Shown in pieces: positions 11,661-22,510 of a DNA stretch of 64,000 bases. The DNA is taken from the NCBI RefSeq assembly GCF_004359215.1, contig NW_027152055.1:117526-181525 (forward strand). The letters are read 5' to 3'. Made by a program: the position numbers and the translations under genes. Position 1 is the first letter of the stretch, and each line of letters opens with the position of its first letter. The stretch is from Bremia lactucae (Eukaryota; Oomycota; Peronosporomycetes; Peronosporales; Peronosporaceae). A model generated the notes under the pieces. That model had not been told where the DNA came from and did not search any database. It saw only the letters and a program-made list of their open reading frames with translations.

Positions 11661-12750
11661 CCACTAACTACGTAACTACAGCTCGAGGCAGCCTGCAAAG
11701 TTAACTTCGGAGATAACTCAATTGTTAACGCTAGAACCGAAAATTTCTTGCGTGATCTGCGTAGTGGCAAAGTCGTGCAGATCTACGTACATGTCACAGA
11801 TGACAAGTACGTAGCCAATATTCGGTCGGCAATACTATTTCCTGGGCTCGTCGATGGACGAAAGAGTTTTCGATGAGGAGACTCGAATAGAACGTTTTAC
11901 GTCCCAATCTTGAGAGTCTTTCGAAGACTGATCCTTTATAAAAGGATTCGATCGATTCAAGGATGTATTCCCTGAACTCAAGCCGTACGAGTTGCCTAAG
12001 GATAAAGGCACTCGACACGAAAACGACCTGATATTAAAAACTACTACCAAATACTGTGGCATGAAGCAATGACCATTGCCTCGTGTACAAGTATTGACGA
12101 GCCATGTGAGGGAGTTAACCTCTCACATAGCTTACCGACCTTCCGTGCGCGTAAGCAACAGGATGGTGGCGGGTTGTACATGTATGAACGCTGCAACGGT
12201 ACTGGCAAAATCTCCGATATCACGAATCGACGTAATCATTAGTGGTTTGTCAAAGAAAACCATCTTATCGTCAATGGATCTGATGGACTGATTCTATCAA
12301 ATCAATATGTTTGAATCGAATATTCCGTTTTCAGCAGTTACCACTTCAAGCGGGATGCTAAGGAATGGCTTGTAATCCTGCAACATTCAACAGAAGTGTA
12401 ACCAATCTGTCAAGATCGCTGCGAGATTTCGCAACGAGTATATTGGCGATGTCTTCTTCCACAGCAGAGATATGCATTGAAAGTCGGACGTTGAAGAAAA
12501 TCGTGCCCAAGTCTGAAAGGTTCTTAAACTTAGGCGCAAGCAAAAGTTGTGTGCAAATCTCGAAGTGCATGTTCGCTGCAAGCGAAATCGTACTTCTTGA
12601 ATGCATCATGGGTAAAAAACGGCGTTAGCCCTGATTTTTAAACGATCATGTCGATGACCGACTGGACTGTGCCAGTCGATGTAAAGAGATTTCGTTAGTT
12701 TCTCGGCTATGGGGCAGACTTGCAAAAGTACTCGCGCATGCACAGACATC
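11661..12750 (+). pseudogene. Gypsy family B protease-RT linker and RT
   Basis: Plus-strand fragment alignable to 25760-26095 at its left end (GGAGATAACTCAATT, then a block reading EFKDVFPELKPYELPKDKG). It runs into an RT in shifting frames: VTTSSGMLRNG near 12340, the palm, then RT thumb to about 12740. LTR and gag are missing. It joins a family A integrase near 12750. Confidence 0.65.
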
Positions 12751-14312
12751 GCGGACCCTCCGCGTGTCGTTGTTCCTCATGATGAGGATTTGAGGTACCA
12801 AATCCTCTATGAGGCACACGTGGTCATCTCGGTAGAGAAAGACCTACGGCTCTATAAGCCAGAGTTATTGATGGCCCAAACTTTTTAAATGGGTCAGCAC
12901 ATATGTTCGCACATGCAAAACGTGCCAACGGGCTAAGCCCTCGGCACATGCTGCTGCGCCACTGGCGAGTCTTCCCGTCCCCATAGGTTGCTGGGAGTCC
13001 ATTAGTATGAATTTTGTTTTTGGGCTACCGAAAGATTCAGCCGGTAACTCCGGTATAGTGGTCTTTGCTGACCGTTTGAGCAAAATGGCTCACTTAGCGG
13101 CCGTGCCGGATTCCATTGATAGGGACGGTACTGCTATGCTGTTTATCGATCGCGCTTTTTGACAACATGGTTTGCCAGTGGCAATTGTCTCTGATCGGGA
13201 TCCCCGTTTCACGGGTAAATTCTAGAAATCAATTTTTCGAGTGCTTGGCACCAGATTGGACATGTTCACAGCGGACCATCCACAGATCGATCGCCAGACT
13301 GAACGTGTCAGTTGCTTCATTGAGACAATTTTCGTAGTGTGTGCTCAGACACCAAAACGCTGGAGCTCCATGCTCCCAGTGGTGGAGTTTGCGTTAAATA
13401 GTGCTGCACATGCTTCTACAGGCAATACTCCGTTCTATGTCAACAGTCTCCCACCCACGCGTTCCGTTAACGATTCCAATGCGTGGCTCAGGGCTTCGTG
13501 GGGGTGAATTAGCCGAAAGACTTGCTCGTATCAGCCCTGTTACCGTTCGGAAACAAGTAAGCGAGTTTCTCGCGACGCGATTGAGTGTCTTAAGTCATGT
13601 AAGATATACGATGGCAGATAGCCAATACAAACAAAAATAATAAGCAGACGCCAAAGACAATAGTTGTATTAATTCCTTTATGGTCAAAGACCTAGAATTA
13701 TTAAACGTTAACTTGGTATCCGCGGTCTTCAAGACTAAATTGCGCCCACGCTCTATTGGACCATTTACGATCGTGGCCAAGAAGGGCCTAGCTTACAGCC
13801 TAACCTTCCTAGCAAGCTGCATACATACCCAGTGTTTTTACGTTGCCTTGTTTAAGCCATATGGGGACCCTCCCACGTGGACTTAAAGGCACTTGCGCTG
13901 AGACAGGTGGTCGTGCCACAGATTGCTGCATCCTCATCAGGATATCCAGCTGACCCTCTAAACGAGGTTGCCGATGCTCCAGCGTCGAAAGACGGTCCCG
14001 AACCGCCTCAAAAGAGCTCTTAACCCGAGCAAGGACCTCACGAAGAATTTAAACTTCGTGCCGTAAAGCATTAAATGCTTCCGCCGAAATTTCGGCCCCC
14101 TCTTGCGCTGCTTGATGCGCGGGGGAACCGTCAGCTTCATGTGGAGAAACTTTTAAAGCGAGATCGTCGTGAGGGTCAATACCAGTATCTGGTGAAGTGG
14201 CTGGGGTACCCCTCCTCTGAAAACTCTTGGGAGTTCGAGAAACCTCTTCGGCAAGATTGCCCGTACGCCGCTGACGTTTTGGAGCGCCAAGCTCAGGGTC
14301 AACTCGCGTCAA
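12751..14312 (+). pseudogene. Gypsy A copy 2: integrase and chromodomain
   Basis: At 12880-13170 a clean frame reads through the second half of the H2C2 finger (YVRTCKTCQRAKP) into the core (GIVVFADRLSKMAHLAAV). The second Asp is in VAIVSDRDPRF (about 13190) and the Glu in the QTERVS block (about 13300). The linker at 13870-14110 contains stops. From 14100 the frame reads LDARGNRQLHVEKLLKRD and then a clear chromodomain, QYQYLVKWLGYPSSENSWEF. Such domains steer integration by binding histone marks. The last part overlaps an antisense frame. Confidence 0.85.
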
Positions 14313-15133
14313 ACGACGCTTCCCACACTAAACGTGGGATAAGGTGGATCTAAAGCCTCATTGCGGCTTCGATTCTTGTTTGTACGGTCAACCCAAGCAT
14401 TTAAATATCGGCTAGGGCTTTCTTCGTTCTGTGGCATAAACGCCGAACGTAACTGGCCTTTGACCTTAAGCTTAGCGAAGTCAAAGCGAGCTTCTGTCCA
14501 AACAAACATCACCTCTATCCGCAGACTCTCTGATATTCCAGATATTACGAAGTTTGCGGGCCCGGTGGACCCAGTTCTCAAATGAGACTTCGTTTTCACT
14601 CCTTGTTTCGTTTGGAAACAAAACGATCGGAATTTCCTTCATGGAGGTCACCGAAGCCCCACAGGCTTGATCACGTTAACGTGTCAGATACTGGCTTCAC
14701 GTCATTACCTTTGGTGTAAGGTATTGCTCCTTAAGAGCGTCGCGGGCAGCGATCTCCTCCGGCGTCCTCGCCGGGTCACCAAAGATCCAGATGGCCAAGC
14801 TATGACCCGCTATCTCTTTGAGACGCTCGTCCGCACTAGGCAGCTCGACGACGAGCTCTTTCCCCTATGAAGATTATATGCTCTTGCTCTTCATCGAGCA
14901 GATTTGTAATGATGTTGGACTCAGGGTCCCGTGTCTGCTAAATGCAGTTAAGACATCAGCGGCACCACGTTCTGAGAAAGATTTTGGGGCCCGCCGACGT
15001 CATCCGGAGGAGAAGGCATTAGCGAACGCCGCTCTTTTTCCTCCTCCTCTGATTGAGAGCGACTTTCAAAGTCCACCATCCCCTCATCGTCGAGGAAGGT
15101 GCTCAGAGTATGTGACTCACGCTTGATTGTCAT
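13921..15133 (-). pseudogene. Antisense ORF of gypsy A, copy 2 (broken)
   Basis: Starts at the ATG at 15133 (MTIKRESHTLSTFLDDEGM), 111 bases inside the 3' LTR and reading away from it, against the element's polarity. The acidic start (SQSEEEEKERRS) matches copy 4. Middle blocks at 14309-14599 (RFDFAKLKVKGQ) and 14049-14312 (SPAHQAAQEGAEISAEAF) are also shared. The 14049-14312 frame is antisense to the chromodomain. Internal stops and frameshifts show decay. Function unknown; I see no match to a gag, env or nucleic-acid-binding domain. Confidence 0.6.
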
Positions 15134-15231
15134 TAGACAAAGGAATACAAACACAACCGAACGGTTAGCTGTTTAGGTTCCAATTTCAAAGATGAAATGA
15201 AGCGAATGTTGTCACTCGATGTCAAAAGTCT

Positions 15232-15243
15232 GATGGGGGAGGG
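15232..15243 (+). other. Polypurine tract of gypsy A copy 2
   Basis: GATGGGGGAGGG directly precedes the LTR start. This marks the following LTR as the 3' one and the element as plus-strand. Copy 4 has the equivalent tract at 32387-32400 on the minus strand. Confidence 0.7.
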
Positions 15244-15729
15244 TGTAATGGGGCACACATCGGTTGGAGAACCGCTGTTGTGGTACATTTACTTTATGGG
15301 TAAAATACCCTTTTATTTAATTTATAATAGTTAGTGACGTAAATCCCATTTATTACGGGAAACAAATGTGGTCGCCGCCAGATATAATTCTGGCGGCCAA
15401 AAACTATTTTTTTAATTAGCTAGGGTAAGGTTTTAAAATTTTAATAATTAAATAAAGTGCAGTTCCCCTTTTGATCTTACAGCGTCAAGTGCCTTCCTAA
15501 GGCTTGCGTATTGATCTGTAAGAGATAGAAGCCTTTTAAGGTATATCCTCTTGGGCACTGGTTGCCACTCGGTTCTACGAGCCCCTGAATCCCTTGAACT
15601 AGGATTCCTTAAGCTTTAATAGCTTGTACGACTCCCTGAGTTGTTAAACCCATTAGTTCAATAGAACTAAGTGACTCTCTGAGTCTGAAAGTCTTCCTTT
15701 GACTTTAGGAGCGAGGTAGCTCCGCTACA
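15244..15729 (+). repeat. 3' LTR of gypsy A copy 2
   Basis: Starts TGTAATGGGGCACACATCGG and ends AGCTCCGCTACA. Clearly related to 22511-22969, to the reverse complement of 31921-32386, and to the fragment at 11242-11660. Confidence 0.88.
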
Positions 15730-15774
15730 GAAACAATCGTCCATCTATGGCTTCAATAAATTAATGACTCAACC

Positions 15775-15974
15775 TGTAAGGCGCTTTGTTGCGCACCCAA
15801 TTGGCAGGGTTGATATAAACTTAAATCAACCACTTAACACAACAAACGTCAATATTACCAAATTTGGTAATATTTGAGCTGTTAAGTCTTATAAATAAAT
15901 AACGATAATTTTGTACTTCTTCATTTATTTCCTCCAATATAAATAATGTTTATGTGACGGACATCCCGTTAAGT
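15775..15974 (-). repeat. LTR-B remnant
   Basis: Reverse complement of the LTR-B family (compare 24351-24724): it shares the CAATATTACCAAATTTGG block, the AAGTACAAAATTA-like block and a damaged terminal hairpin near 15955-15974. Both ends are eroded. The 15975-16150 stretch that follows shows nothing recognisable. Confidence 0.6.
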
Positions 15975-16150
15975 GTTGCGTCTGCACGCCACTTACTTTT
16001 AGAAAACGACATGTTCCTCGTTAATTGGTTATTCTCAACTCTATTCGTTAATACTTGTTGAAAAGTTACTATTATTTGTAACGTCTGCTTTATTTGTCCC
16101 ATTCGCTCATTAAAATAAAAATACCTAATTCAAATGCTGACAATAATTAC

Positions 16151-16829
16151 CTCCCCCCAAATTACATTTAGTAACTGGTTTAGCCACACCCCTTAATTAT
16201 CCGCCTCTTTACTTATGAGAGCAGCGTAAAGGTAGCAACTTGTTGGTAGCTAGAATTTATATTGAGAAACCTTCATGCAGGCCTTCAAATCTTCAGTAGC
16301 TCGAAAGGCCTGCAAGAAGAATTCTCATGAATGCGTTAATTCTTTGTTAAATTGCAAGATGCTTTTCATCAGAAAAAATTACTAGCGAAAGCCGACAAAA
16401 ACTGAAATAGAAGGAAATTGTGGCTTGCGTGCGCTCATGGTGGGTATAAAAAAGAGCACTAAGATTTGCCTATTTGAAAGGTAAGCGTGCACTTTCGCAA
16501 AAGTTGGTTGAAGTTATGTAAAATAAATTCATCCTTAGCTTGACGTCCTAAGACTAACTAAATGCATGGCAAGAGCGCACCTCGGACCTTGCAGTTTATT
16601 TCCAGTCTTTGCTGCCCTTTCTTTTCGCTCTTTTTTAGATGCCTTGCCAATCAAGTGCGGTCGCTCTTGGCCTATTCTCACCGATTTAGAACAGTACTTT
16701 TAACATTCCCAAACGAAAACGCGGTTTCTGATGTAGGGGCAGTCACACCCATTACATTACTTTAATGTAGATAATTAGGGTGTGTGGCTATAGCGATTCC
16801 CTTATGTAATTTAGGGGGGGGTGATGTTC
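16151..16829. repeat. Inverted-repeat pair, about 50 bp arms
   Basis: The left arm (about 16151-16205) and the reverse complement of the right arm (about 16768-16829) share a C-run, AAATTACAT, then TAGCCACACCC and TTAATTAT-like blocks. A third, partial copy of the right arm lies near 16935-16970. The roughly 560 bp between the arms has no supported gene. It could be a small inverted-repeat transposon, or two polypurine/3'-LTR junctions lying in opposite directions. Confidence 0.45.
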
Positions 16830-16961
16830 AAAAGGCCAATAGGGCGATCTAAAGACGATTTTGAAGGAATAACTGATAACTTTTGGATGCGCTATACTTA
16901 ACACAGACGGGGAGGGGTGTGTCAATACCAAAAGGGGTGTGTGGCTGGCTATACCGGCTCC

Positions 16962-17056
16962 TTAATTTTGTACTTCTTTATTTTTTCCTCTTATAGGAAA
17001 TAATATTTATCATTACTCTCATAGGAATAATATGTATGATACGGGACACCCGTTTA
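16962..17056 (-). repeat. LTR-B 5' fragment
   Basis: In reverse complement it starts TGTAAACGGGTGTCCCG and continues with the two TTCCTATGAGAG / TTCCTATAAGAG blocks typical of LTR-B (compare 51566-51680). Confidence 0.65.
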
Positions 17057-17410
17057 CAAAAGAGGTAGGCCGAGAAGTTCTCCTGGATTACTGGCGAATA
17101 TACATTCGCCTTGCTTACGGTGATGAAGCGGGCAAACTTTTGGACGAAGTTCTTTTCAAGATCGTCACCCCAGGCACTTAAGATCCGAAAGAGCAGACAA
17201 AAATCCTTGCAATGAGGAAAGGTGATTCGAAACTGGAGGTGCAATCGCTGTTGCCCCGGCGAGTTATATTGAAGATAATACCATTTTTTTGGAAAGAGTT
17301 GGTACGTAACACGTCAAATATTGCCATTATCCTTATGATTTTTTTTGTATTGTACAGCACAAAGAAGGCCAACGTAGTCGCCCAACTAATTGCCAAGGTG
17401 GAAAAGCGTT
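17057..17410 (-). pseudogene. Unidentified reading frame cut by an LTR
   Basis: Two minus-strand frames, joined by one frameshift near 17180-17240, can be read toward the LTR-B start at 17056. They contain FSTLAISWATTLAFFVLYN and, in the second frame, WGDDLEKNFVQKFARF. The frame ends in the LTR. I do not recognise it. It might be a host gene fragment or part of another repeat. Confidence 0.3.
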
Positions 17411-18163
17411 AATGCGATCGATCGATGTCGGACAATGCAACGAGAATATCACCACCATGCGTGCCCCTCAATTCGTTTTTTTTTTCGTTTTAATCAAAAG
17501 CACGGAAGTTCAGTCGTGACTAACCACGAGATTTATTTATTAAAATTCCAAATTTAGGAATAGCACATCTTAAGCTCTGCATTGCTTGCTCTTCCGTCTC
17601 GCGCCTTCTAAGTTCTGTACGAGACTCACGGTTATTTATATGTACAATTATATACTCTAATAAAAAGGCGATATATATGTCGCGTCAAAGTCTCATGCGC
17701 GTCGGCCCGAGTATGTGATCGCCCATCCTATGTTGTTATCGCCTGTATCTGATGCTATTACTGCGCCTACGCTTGTGTGCTCGTTATCTGTGTTTTTGCG
17801 GCGAAGAGTATTGAAAACATTTCGCCACTGGCAACAAGCTTTTCCGCAAGAATGAATGCACAAAGCAGCAACAACAACATCCATTTAAATGAAAATGGCG
17901 TTACGAGGTACAACAGCGGAGCGCAGTAATGAAAGCGTTACGTATAAGTCTAACGAAACTGCCATTCGTCAGGCCGATGCTGCACTCGAAATGCGCTAAA
18001 GGTGAATCGGTAGGGCGGGGGACGACGTATAAGCTCCGCATTCTGTAATAGTTACGGTTTAGAAAGCCCTCGAGTCAGTCCGAATAAACCGCTACATTTC
18101 ATATGACGTTTCATTCTAGAAATTAGGTTTCAAGGCATTTCGCATCGACATTGAAGGGACAGG
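17411..18163. other. Intergenic region upstream of the HECT gene
   Basis: No gene is supported. The left half is AT-rich with homopolymer T at about 17478-17487. The right half is the presumed promoter and 5' leader of the gene starting at 18164. Confidence 0.6.
18111..18117 (+). promoter_or_regulatory. Initiator-like motif
   Basis: TCATTCT, 47 bases before the HECT start codon, resembles the oomycete initiator (TCAWTYY type). This is inferred from sequence and position only. Confidence 0.35.
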
Positions 18164-20581
18164 ATGACGACCATCTTTGGGCAGGAGCTGAGCCCTGGGA
18201 TGGCGATGCTGGTGTACATCTTTCTCGTAATGGCGCTGCTAATACTCTGTGGCTCGATCTGGTACTATTGGAGCTATGCGCGCAAGATCGAACGCTTCCT
18301 CGCTCGAGACAATGAGAACAATAACATGATGCGACATCACCTCGTGGACAGTTTTCTACAGCGTGGGGAGGAAGAGTGGCCATGCTCGATTTGTTTTCAC
18401 GACAATCATCCAGGCAAGACAAGCTGTGTCATGTGCGGCACTCCACGCATCGTCACAGCCACCACGCCGTCCAATCTCGTGCGCGGGTCCGGGCTGCACA
18501 AGAAGAACTTTAGCCAGAGCATGCTCAACCAGCAGTCACGCGTGCGGAGCTTTCACGTCCGACGACTCAAGCAAATGGATCTTACGACGAGGCAAAAGGC
18601 AGCGATGCGTCGGCATCTCTGGAAGAGAAAACGTGGGTCCGATGGCGTCATGCGGTGGGTGCGCATCGATGCTCCACACGACCATGACGACCGAATACAA
18701 AGAAAAGAAACGGGAAGCGATACCGCATTCAGTGGACTGGACACGCCTCCGAATGGGACGGCCATTCTCGGCGGCGAGGACTTTTCACGGACGTCGAGAA
18801 CCAGTCACCTGTCGTCTTCGTCGTCCTTGAGGGAAGACAATGAGATCGTTGCCCGTGCGCTGCGCGACTTTGGCGTTGCCGAGTCGGAAGGACGACATCC
18901 TGACAGTTCCTTCTTGTCGACGACTCACGACGCGGGCCGTCCATCTTTCCAGCTCTTACGCGCCACGGCCTTAAAACGACTGGAGGAGGCAGAAGAGCGT
19001 CCAACCATGGCGTTTTATTCAATGCAAAATCCGTATAATCCGGCGAATACGGGATCGAAGCTTGGCTTTTCAAACAGCAGTAGCAAAAACACGTTCTCAG
19101 GGAGTACCGTCAATCCGTTTGCGACGTCTCGTGGCCTGATACAGATTAGTGAAGACCGGGAAGGCTTGATTGGTACCGAATCATTCGCAAGCACTCGTGG
19201 GCCAAGTGGAATCGAAGACCGTCGCTTTCTTGAGTCGAACGATACGGCTATATCGACGGTCTCAACTGGCTACGTGCGCCACGAGGATGGGGATGGCGGG
19301 TTTAAATGGACTCCCGCGGGAACGATCATTGCATCTTTGAATACTGAATGCAATCGTCGCTTAGAGTGCGAAGATGATCTCGAGGAGATTGCTTCGTTAA
19401 CGTTTCAAGACAAGAATCGCTGGTTTCTTGAACAAGTACAAAAGCGGTGGCGAAGCTATGAAGAGGGTCACATTCAATTTGTTGTCCGTCGTGAATTCGT
19501 TGTAACTGATTCATTAGAACAGATTCTGAAGTGTCCGCCTAGTCGATTTTGGGAGCGTCTACGCATTTATTTTGAGAACGAGCCTGGATTAGACGCTGGG
19601 GGGCTGATTCGAGAGTGGTATGAAGTCTTGAGTGATTCGCTATTTAATGATGATTTTGGACTGTTCATTGCGACCAAAGGGGAGAATATGGGCTACTGGA
19701 TTAACCCTGCGTCGGCCTCGAAGGTACCGAATCACTTAGAATACTATGAATGTATTGGAAGATTGCTGGCCAAGGCATTGATTGAAGGGTATAATATGAA
19801 AATGTCCCTCGCCCTCCCGCTGATAAAACATGTGCTTGGTGTGCCCATATCTTTCTCCGACTTGGAGTTTCTCGACGAAGAATTGTACAGGAATGCCATG
19901 TGGATGAAGCATAATGATCATGCTGATCATCTCGCGATTGACTTTACGGTGCAGGTCATTACGTCGGAGGGCAAGTCCCACACAGTTGAGCTCGTGCCAG
20001 GTGGTGCTGACCGCGATGTCACGGACGACAATAAGAAGGAGTACTTAGAGTTGCTGCTCAAGCATTACATGTTTGAGAGCATTTCAGAACAACTAGGGGC
20101 GCTACTAATGGGCTTTTACGACATAATGCCGCAGTTTTTAATTACTGTCTTTGATTACCAAGAATTTGATCTACTGCTTTCGGGAATACCCGAGCTTGAC
20201 GTGAATGATTGGCATACACATAGCGAGGTACGCTGGATAAAGCTGGAGAGACCAAGTCCGGTGGAATCTCGCGTGCTGAAGTGGTTTTGGGACTGCATGC
20301 GTGAGTTCACGAGTGAAGAGCGCGCTCGGTTGTTACAATTTGCGACTGGAACGTCTCGTGTACCAGTTCAGGGCTTTAAAGCCCTCACGAGCAGTGACGG
20401 TCGGGTTCGACGATTTACGATACAATTTGTACATCGTGGTGCTCCGCCCACGGGCCTTATGCCCAAGGGTCACACTTGCTTTAATCGGATTGATCTGCCG
20501 CTGTATCATACCAAAGAAGAAATGGTGAACTATTTGACATTGGTCATGAACATGGAGATCTCGGGCTTTTGGATGGAGTAA
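18164..20581 (+). CDS. Membrane-anchored HECT E3 ubiquitin ligase with RanBP2 zinc finger
   Basis: An intronless 805-residue protein. Residues about 13-38 form one hydrophobic segment (YIFLVMALLILCGSIWYYW), probably a signal anchor, so the enzyme likely sits on an internal membrane. Residues 72-95 are a RanBP2/NZF-type zinc finger (Cys74, 77, 88, 91), a fold that often binds ubiquitin. Residues 100-430 are low-complexity, rich in Ser, Arg and Gly. From about 440 to 805 is a full HECT domain: RFWERLRIYFENEPGLDAGG at its start, the catalytic Cys at 772 in HTCFNRIDLP. HECT ligases take ubiquitin from an E2 onto this Cys and pass it to a substrate. The start is the first ATG of the frame. The gene is convergent with NPRL2, with 98 bases between stop codons. 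Anchor plus NZF plus HECT is an arrangement I cannot match to a named family. Confidence 0.93.
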   Translation: MTTIFGQELSPGMAMLVYIFLVMALLILCGSIWYYWSYARKIERFLARDNENNNMMRHHLVDSFLQRGEEEWPCSICFHDNHPGKTSCVMCGTPRIVTATTPSNLVRGSGLHKKNFSQSMLNQQSRVRSFHVRRLKQMDLTTRQKAAMRRHLWKRKRGSDGVMRWVRIDAPHDHDDRIQRKETGSDTAFSGLDTPPNGTAILGGEDFSRTSRTSHLSSSSSLREDNEIVARALRDFGVAESEGRHPDSSFLSTTHDAGRPSFQLLRATALKRLEEAEERPTMAFYSMQNPYNPANTGSKLGFSNSSSKNTFSGSTVNPFATSRGLIQISEDREGLIGTESFASTRGPSGIEDRRFLESNDTAISTVSTGYVRHEDGDGGFKWTPAGTIIASLNTECNRRLECEDDLEEIASLTFQDKNRWFLEQVQKRWRSYEEGHIQFVVRREFVVTDSLEQILKCPPSRFWERLRIYFENEPGLDAGGLIREWYEVLSDSLFNDDFGLFIATKGENMGYWINPASASKVPNHLEYYECIGRLLAKALIEGYNMKMSLALPLIKHVLGVPISFSDLEFLDEELYRNAMWMKHNDHADHLAIDFTVQVITSEGKSHTVELVPGGADRDVTDDNKKEYLELLLKHYMFESISEQLGALLMGFYDIMPQFLITVFDYQEFDLLLSGIPELDVNDWHTHSEVRWIKLERPSPVESRVLKWFWDCMREFTSEERARLLQFATGTSRVPVQGFKALTSSDGRVRRFTIQFVHRGAPPTGLMPKGHTCFNRIDLPLYHTKEEMVNYLTLVMNMEISGFWME

Positions 20582-20679
20582 CGGACATAGAATGGAATTG
20601 TTTTTGAAAATTGACTTGACAAGCATTTAAAAATGATGGTGCAATGGGTTCATTTTGTAATGCGGGCTCGAGCATGAGC

Positions 20680-22401
20680 TCACATGTGCACAACAAAGCA
20701 CTTTTGCGTCATTTGAATCATCGTTTCCACATCCGTGTAGCGTATCAAGAATTTGGTGCAAATTTCATCCGTGTGGTGGCTCCCATCCATCATTCGAAGC
20801 ACTTCTTTTTCCAGCTGATAAGCTTTGTTTGCGAGATGTCGTTTCGCAGACGCAAGAGTGGCTGCATTGCTTCCAGCTCCGTTGACAGTCCCATTGCTAC
20901 TCACGCCGCCATTCGTCGCCCCTCCTGGTTGTGTCGATGAAGTAGCAGCGGCGTTTAGGCCGGCCAGGGATGGAGAGTTTGACGACAATGCATACGGGCG
21001 ATTCTTGTGCTGTCCGCCTTGCTGCTGCTGTACCTGATGCTGCGGTTGCTGGGTTTGTTGCGGCTGTGGTGTGCTCGAACCAGGCACATTGCGGTCAATG
21101 TAGATGGGATAGCGATGTACGCGCCTTAGAAATCCGTGTATGAGACCAAACGTGATGAATCGCCGAACATCAATCAGCGCCAGGGACTCGAAGTACACGA
21201 CACAAAAGTCACTTATGCGCAAACTGGGCTGCACGGAGCAATACAGCGCGAAAATACGTGCAAACGATGGCGATGCATGCCCGGTTTTGACAACGTAGGC
21301 GCCGCATTCGGCTTGAAGATTGGAATCTGTGGCAAATTGGGCAATTTTGGTCGTGTTTGCGTAAATGTTGGAATGGAGAAAAATGTCAATCAGTGTGACG
21401 CAGTTGTAATATAAAAGCTGTCGAATGCATTTTTTGACAATGGCAATCTCGACGTCAGCTTCAAGACTGATGCGCTTGATATACCGGACGCCGTCGATAT
21501 ATGGCACAATCTGCTGCAGCGCCAAGTCCCATTCTGCTATGGTAAGCCAGCTACGAATCATTGCCTCGCAATTATTACTTTTTCATATGGATTATAGGGC
21601 GTACCATTGTTTTCGAATAGGGTACGAATGTCTAATATCGGCACTGGCACCTGGTATTCATATACTGGCGCAGGATCTTGCAAAGTCGGAAAGAGCTTTA
21701 AATTGATGATATTCGCTGCATCCACTGGGATAGTGCATTCGCCATGAAGCGTCAAGTCCCGCAAAATTTGGGGCAAAATTGTTTTTAGCAGCTCCTTTTT
21801 GTCGGCATTGTACAAAAATCCACTTTCTTTCTCCATCCCTTCTACCAAAGCTCCCAACTACAGAAAAAGCAATAATTATTGTACGTGTGCATATTAAGCG
21901 GGAGTGGCCAACCTTTCGTAGAATTGGTCGGTACGGTGCCGTCTCCACGTACTCGTTGAACACAAAACCTGCCTCACCATAATATTTTTATTAAAACTGG
22001 GTACCAAAAAAATGCTCTTACAGCTCACCGATATTAAATAGCAGCGCATTGCGATGATACTTGTCGTCTTCGATACACACGGGGTACCCTACGATCTTCA
22101 TTTGCTGCGCTCGGACTTTAATTAGATAACCACAAGTAGATGAGAACACAACACATAGTTATGGTCAGAAACTGAGCAATCTCGCACCCGTGATTATTTT
22201 TCCGCACAGAGCTTTGTCAATAATTATGTAACCAGACACGCTGTCAAAAACCTCGTTGCTCAAAACACTAAAATAATGCTACATCATTAGTTAGTCGTTA
22301 CAGTTCGAATTAGATAACTAGGGGTACTTCTCGGGCGCCTGAAATAGGATCACAGGTCCCGCCACATTGTCGAACTCGCTGTAGAAGAGTCCTTTTATCA
22401 T
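20680..22401 (-). CDS. NPRL2: NPRL2, subunit of the GATOR1 complex (six exons)
   Basis: The conserved nitrogen permease regulator 2 protein. With NPRL3 and DEPDC5 it acts as a GTPase-activating complex for Rag GTPases and restrains TORC1 at the lysosome or vacuole when amino acids are scarce. My exon model: 22401-22319, 22267-22188, 22115-22029, 21968-21913, 21857-21605 and 21536-20680. All five introns are GT-AG, 52-72 nt, and phases match, giving 471 residues. Diagnostic blocks: [14 protein letters not shown] (exon 1), [20 protein letters not shown] (exon 3), [20 protein letters not shown] across the last junction, [11 protein letters not shown] and [14 protein letters not shown] Gln/Ser/Gly-rich insert of about 90 residues lies between the conserved core and the C-terminal block ([10 protein letters not shown]), making it longer than the human protein of about 380. 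An LTR lies 110 bases upstream of the ATG. Confidence 0.93.
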
Positions 22402-22510
22402 TGAAATGATGAATTTTCATTGAAGCTTTTCATTTTTACTCAAATCTTGTGTGGTCGACATACACGCCATAAATGTCGGGAAGACGCGCCAAAATCGTGA
22501 GTTCCCTCAC

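Noticed and set aside
21537..21604. Alternative 42-nt intron (donor GTAATAATT) in NPRL2
   Set aside because: It breaks the reading phase. The donor GTACGCCC gives phase 1 and restores the conserved FENNAEWDL block.
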